NCBI GenBank assembly: GCA_020426085.1 | Contig: JAGQQP010000209.1 | Span: 1 to 7,172, forward strand | Source of the DNA: Planctomycetaceae bacterium | Lineage (GTDB): Bacteria; Planctomycetota; Planctomycetia; Planctomycetales; Planctomycetaceae | Direction: 5' to 3' | DNA length: 7,172 nt | Shown: positions 6,254 to 7,172 of the stretch, piece after piece | Layout: the number at the start of each line of letters is the position of its first letter | Position numbering within the stretch: the first letter of the stretch is position 1 | Notes under the pieces: generated by a model | The model's input: the letters and a program-made list of their open reading frames with translations, nothing else | Databases searched by the model: none | What the model was told of the DNA's origin: nothing | Made by a program: the position numbers and the translations under genes

Positions 6254-6391
6254 AAGACTGCGGCGTCATAAGCTGCCGTCCTGTACGAGTATACGAATAG
6301 AAATGACTGTTTGAATTGACTCGAACTATTGTACTTTTCCGGTTTGAAACCAGGGTGGGAAAGGACAACGCACGGAAAGTCTGTAGATCTG

Positions 6392-6988
6392 ATGGATTAT
6401 TCACTCTTAGCCATTCTTGCATTGATCGTTGCGTTGTTAATGCTGGTTGCCGAGATCTTTCTCCCCTCCGGCGGAATCATTGCCGTATTGGCGTTAACCA
6501 GCATCGCCGGCTCTGTCTGGGCGGCCTGGATGGCCTGGTGGGGGACCAGTCCAGGGTTATGGTGGACTTACATTGCCAGTGTGATCGTCCTGATTCCGAC
6601 GACACTGGCGTTTGCAGTACGAATCTTCCCCAATACTGCCTGGGGGAAGAAAGTGATTCACGAAGTTCCTACTCTGGATGAAGTTACGGGGTTTCGTGAA
6701 GAAACCGAACATCTGCGATCTTTGATTGGAAAGATTGGAAAAACGCAAACTCTTTTAAACCCCAGCGGGTTCGTGCTCGTTAATCATGAAAGACATCACT
6801 GCGAAAGCCAGGGTATGATCGTGGATGCTCAGGTGGATGTGGAGATTATTGCAGTGGAAGGGACGCGGCTGGTTGTCAAGGTTGTCAAACCTCCGGTCGC
6901 GGATGAAACGAAGTCGGGAGAAAAATCGGCAGCTACTGATGAAAGAGCGACTGATGAATCATTCGACTTTGAAGTGCCGGAGAACTGA
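6392..6988 (+). CDS. NfeD-like membrane protein (short form, no protease domain)
   Basis: A 198-residue membrane protein starting MDYSLLAILA. Hydrophobic segments lie at about residues 4-23, 27-50 and 58-78, separated by the conserved-looking turn EIFLPSGG (21-28), a hallmark of NfeD proteins. Residues about 110-166 form the C-terminal OB-fold domain, with LIGKIGKTQTLLNPSGFVLV (111-130) and VDVEIIAVEGTRLVVKV (148-164) matching the family's G-K-x-G-x-x-x-T-x-L-x-P-S-G and V-E-G-x-x-L-x-V patterns. An acidic, low-complexity tail (170-198) follows. The N-terminal ClpP-like serine protease found in long NfeD proteins is absent. Short NfeD proteins usually accompany a flotillin/SPFH partner, and the next gene probably is one. 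The frame is open upstream to a TTG at 6329, but the extra 21 residues look unlike the family, so the ATG at 6392 is chosen despite a weak, distant Shine-Dalgarno (GGAAAG, 12 bases away). Confidence 0.85.
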   Translation: MDYSLLAILALIVALLMLVAEIFLPSGGIIAVLALTSIAGSVWAAWMAWWGTSPGLWWTYIASVIVLIPTTLAFAVRIFPNTAWGKKVIHEVPTLDEVTGFREETEHLRSLIGKIGKTQTLLNPSGFVLVNHERHHCESQGMIVDAQVDVEIIAVEGTRLVVKVVKPPVADETKSGEKSAATDERATDESFDFEVPEN

Positions 6989-7130
6989 ATCTGAAGGTCG
7001 TCTCTGGATGCTGAACGTAGTTTACTTTACAATAAGTAAATCAAAATGGAGTAACAGGTTTTAAATAGTTGATTTCAGCTGTTTCTGAACATCACCTGGA
7101 TTTAGATTTTCTTAGGATTGGAAAGCAGGA

Positions 7131-7172
7131 ATGAACGCCTTGAATCTTTTCGCTGCCGAAGCCGAAGGTAGC
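7131..7172 (+). CDS. Start of a gene, probably flotillin-like (cut by window edge)
   Basis: ATG at 7131 opens a frame that runs to the window end, giving MNALNLFAAEAEGS (14 residues). GGAAAG lies 7 bases before and AGGA directly before the ATG, so initiation here is credible. The visible residues are too few to assign a family. Because the preceding gene is a short NfeD protein on the same strand, 142 bases away, a flotillin/FloA-type SPFH protein is the expected product. That is inference from gene order only. The 142-base gap holds no gene, only an AT-rich inverted repeat (7021-7040). Confidence 0.5.
   Translation, partial: MNALNLFAAEAEGS

Noticed and set aside
6329..6391. TTG start extending the NfeD protein by 21 residues
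   Set aside because: The extension is polar and unlike NfeD N-termini, and there is no Shine-Dalgarno; MDYSLLAI leads directly into the first membrane helix.
7021..7040. Inverted repeat TTTACTT/AAGTAAA as a terminator of the NfeD gene
   Set aside because: The stem is only 7 AT-rich base pairs with no T run after it; it is noted as a feature of the gap but not called a terminator.
6892..7064. Part of a 79-codon ORF overlapping the NfeD tail in another frame
   Set aside because: It is rich in R, S and L, lacks family features and a ribosome binding site, and overlaps a well-supported gene.

Overview
The window looks like chromosomal DNA of a planctomycete, perhaps a Gimesia/Rubinisphaera-type marine lineage. 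This is inferred from gene content, not from any search. The pointers are a secreted DUF1080 (3-keto-disaccharide hydrolase-like) protein, an NfeD gene followed by a probable flotillin-type gene, and a very large FtsX-type permease. Ribosome binding sites are mostly weak and base composition is moderate. Seven protein genes are supported, two of them cut by the window edges, plus one doubtful small ORF. No rRNA, tRNA, CRISPR array, insertion sequence or phage gene was seen.

Left part (1-2284, minus strand): a probable three-gene transcription unit read right to left. It holds a YbgC-like hotdog-fold acyl-CoA thioesterase, a LolD/MacB-class ABC ATPase and an FtsX-like ABC permease that runs off the left edge. 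Gaps are 20 and 34 bases. The ATPase and permease should form one transporter of the type that moves lipoproteins, lipids or peptides from the inner membrane. No membrane-fusion partner is visible.

Middle (2304-4656, minus strand): a small two-helix DUF3311-type membrane protein and a 675-residue sodium:solute symporter overlap by one base (TAATG), so they are probably translationally coupled and work together in solute uptake. The symporter carries an unusual charged insertion of about 195 residues. A strong intrinsic terminator hairpin follows it, only about 20 bases before the thioesterase start.

Intergenic region (4657-5119): 463 bases between divergent units. It contains a plausible minus-strand promoter, two inverted repeats that could be operators, and a tiny plus-strand ORF with a good Shine-Dalgarno sequence.

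Right part (5120-7172, plus strand): the secreted DUF1080 protein with an imperfect terminator-like hairpin at its stop, then a candidate promoter, an NfeD-like membrane protein, and the first 14 codons of a gene that by context is probably a flotillin/SPFH protein. NfeD and flotillin proteins typically act together in membrane microdomains.

Nothing here is clearly a new multi-gene system. The items most worth a second look are the symporter insertion, the terminator placed immediately before the thioesterase, the oversized extracytoplasmic domain of the permease, and the paired cysteine motifs of the DUF1080 protein.
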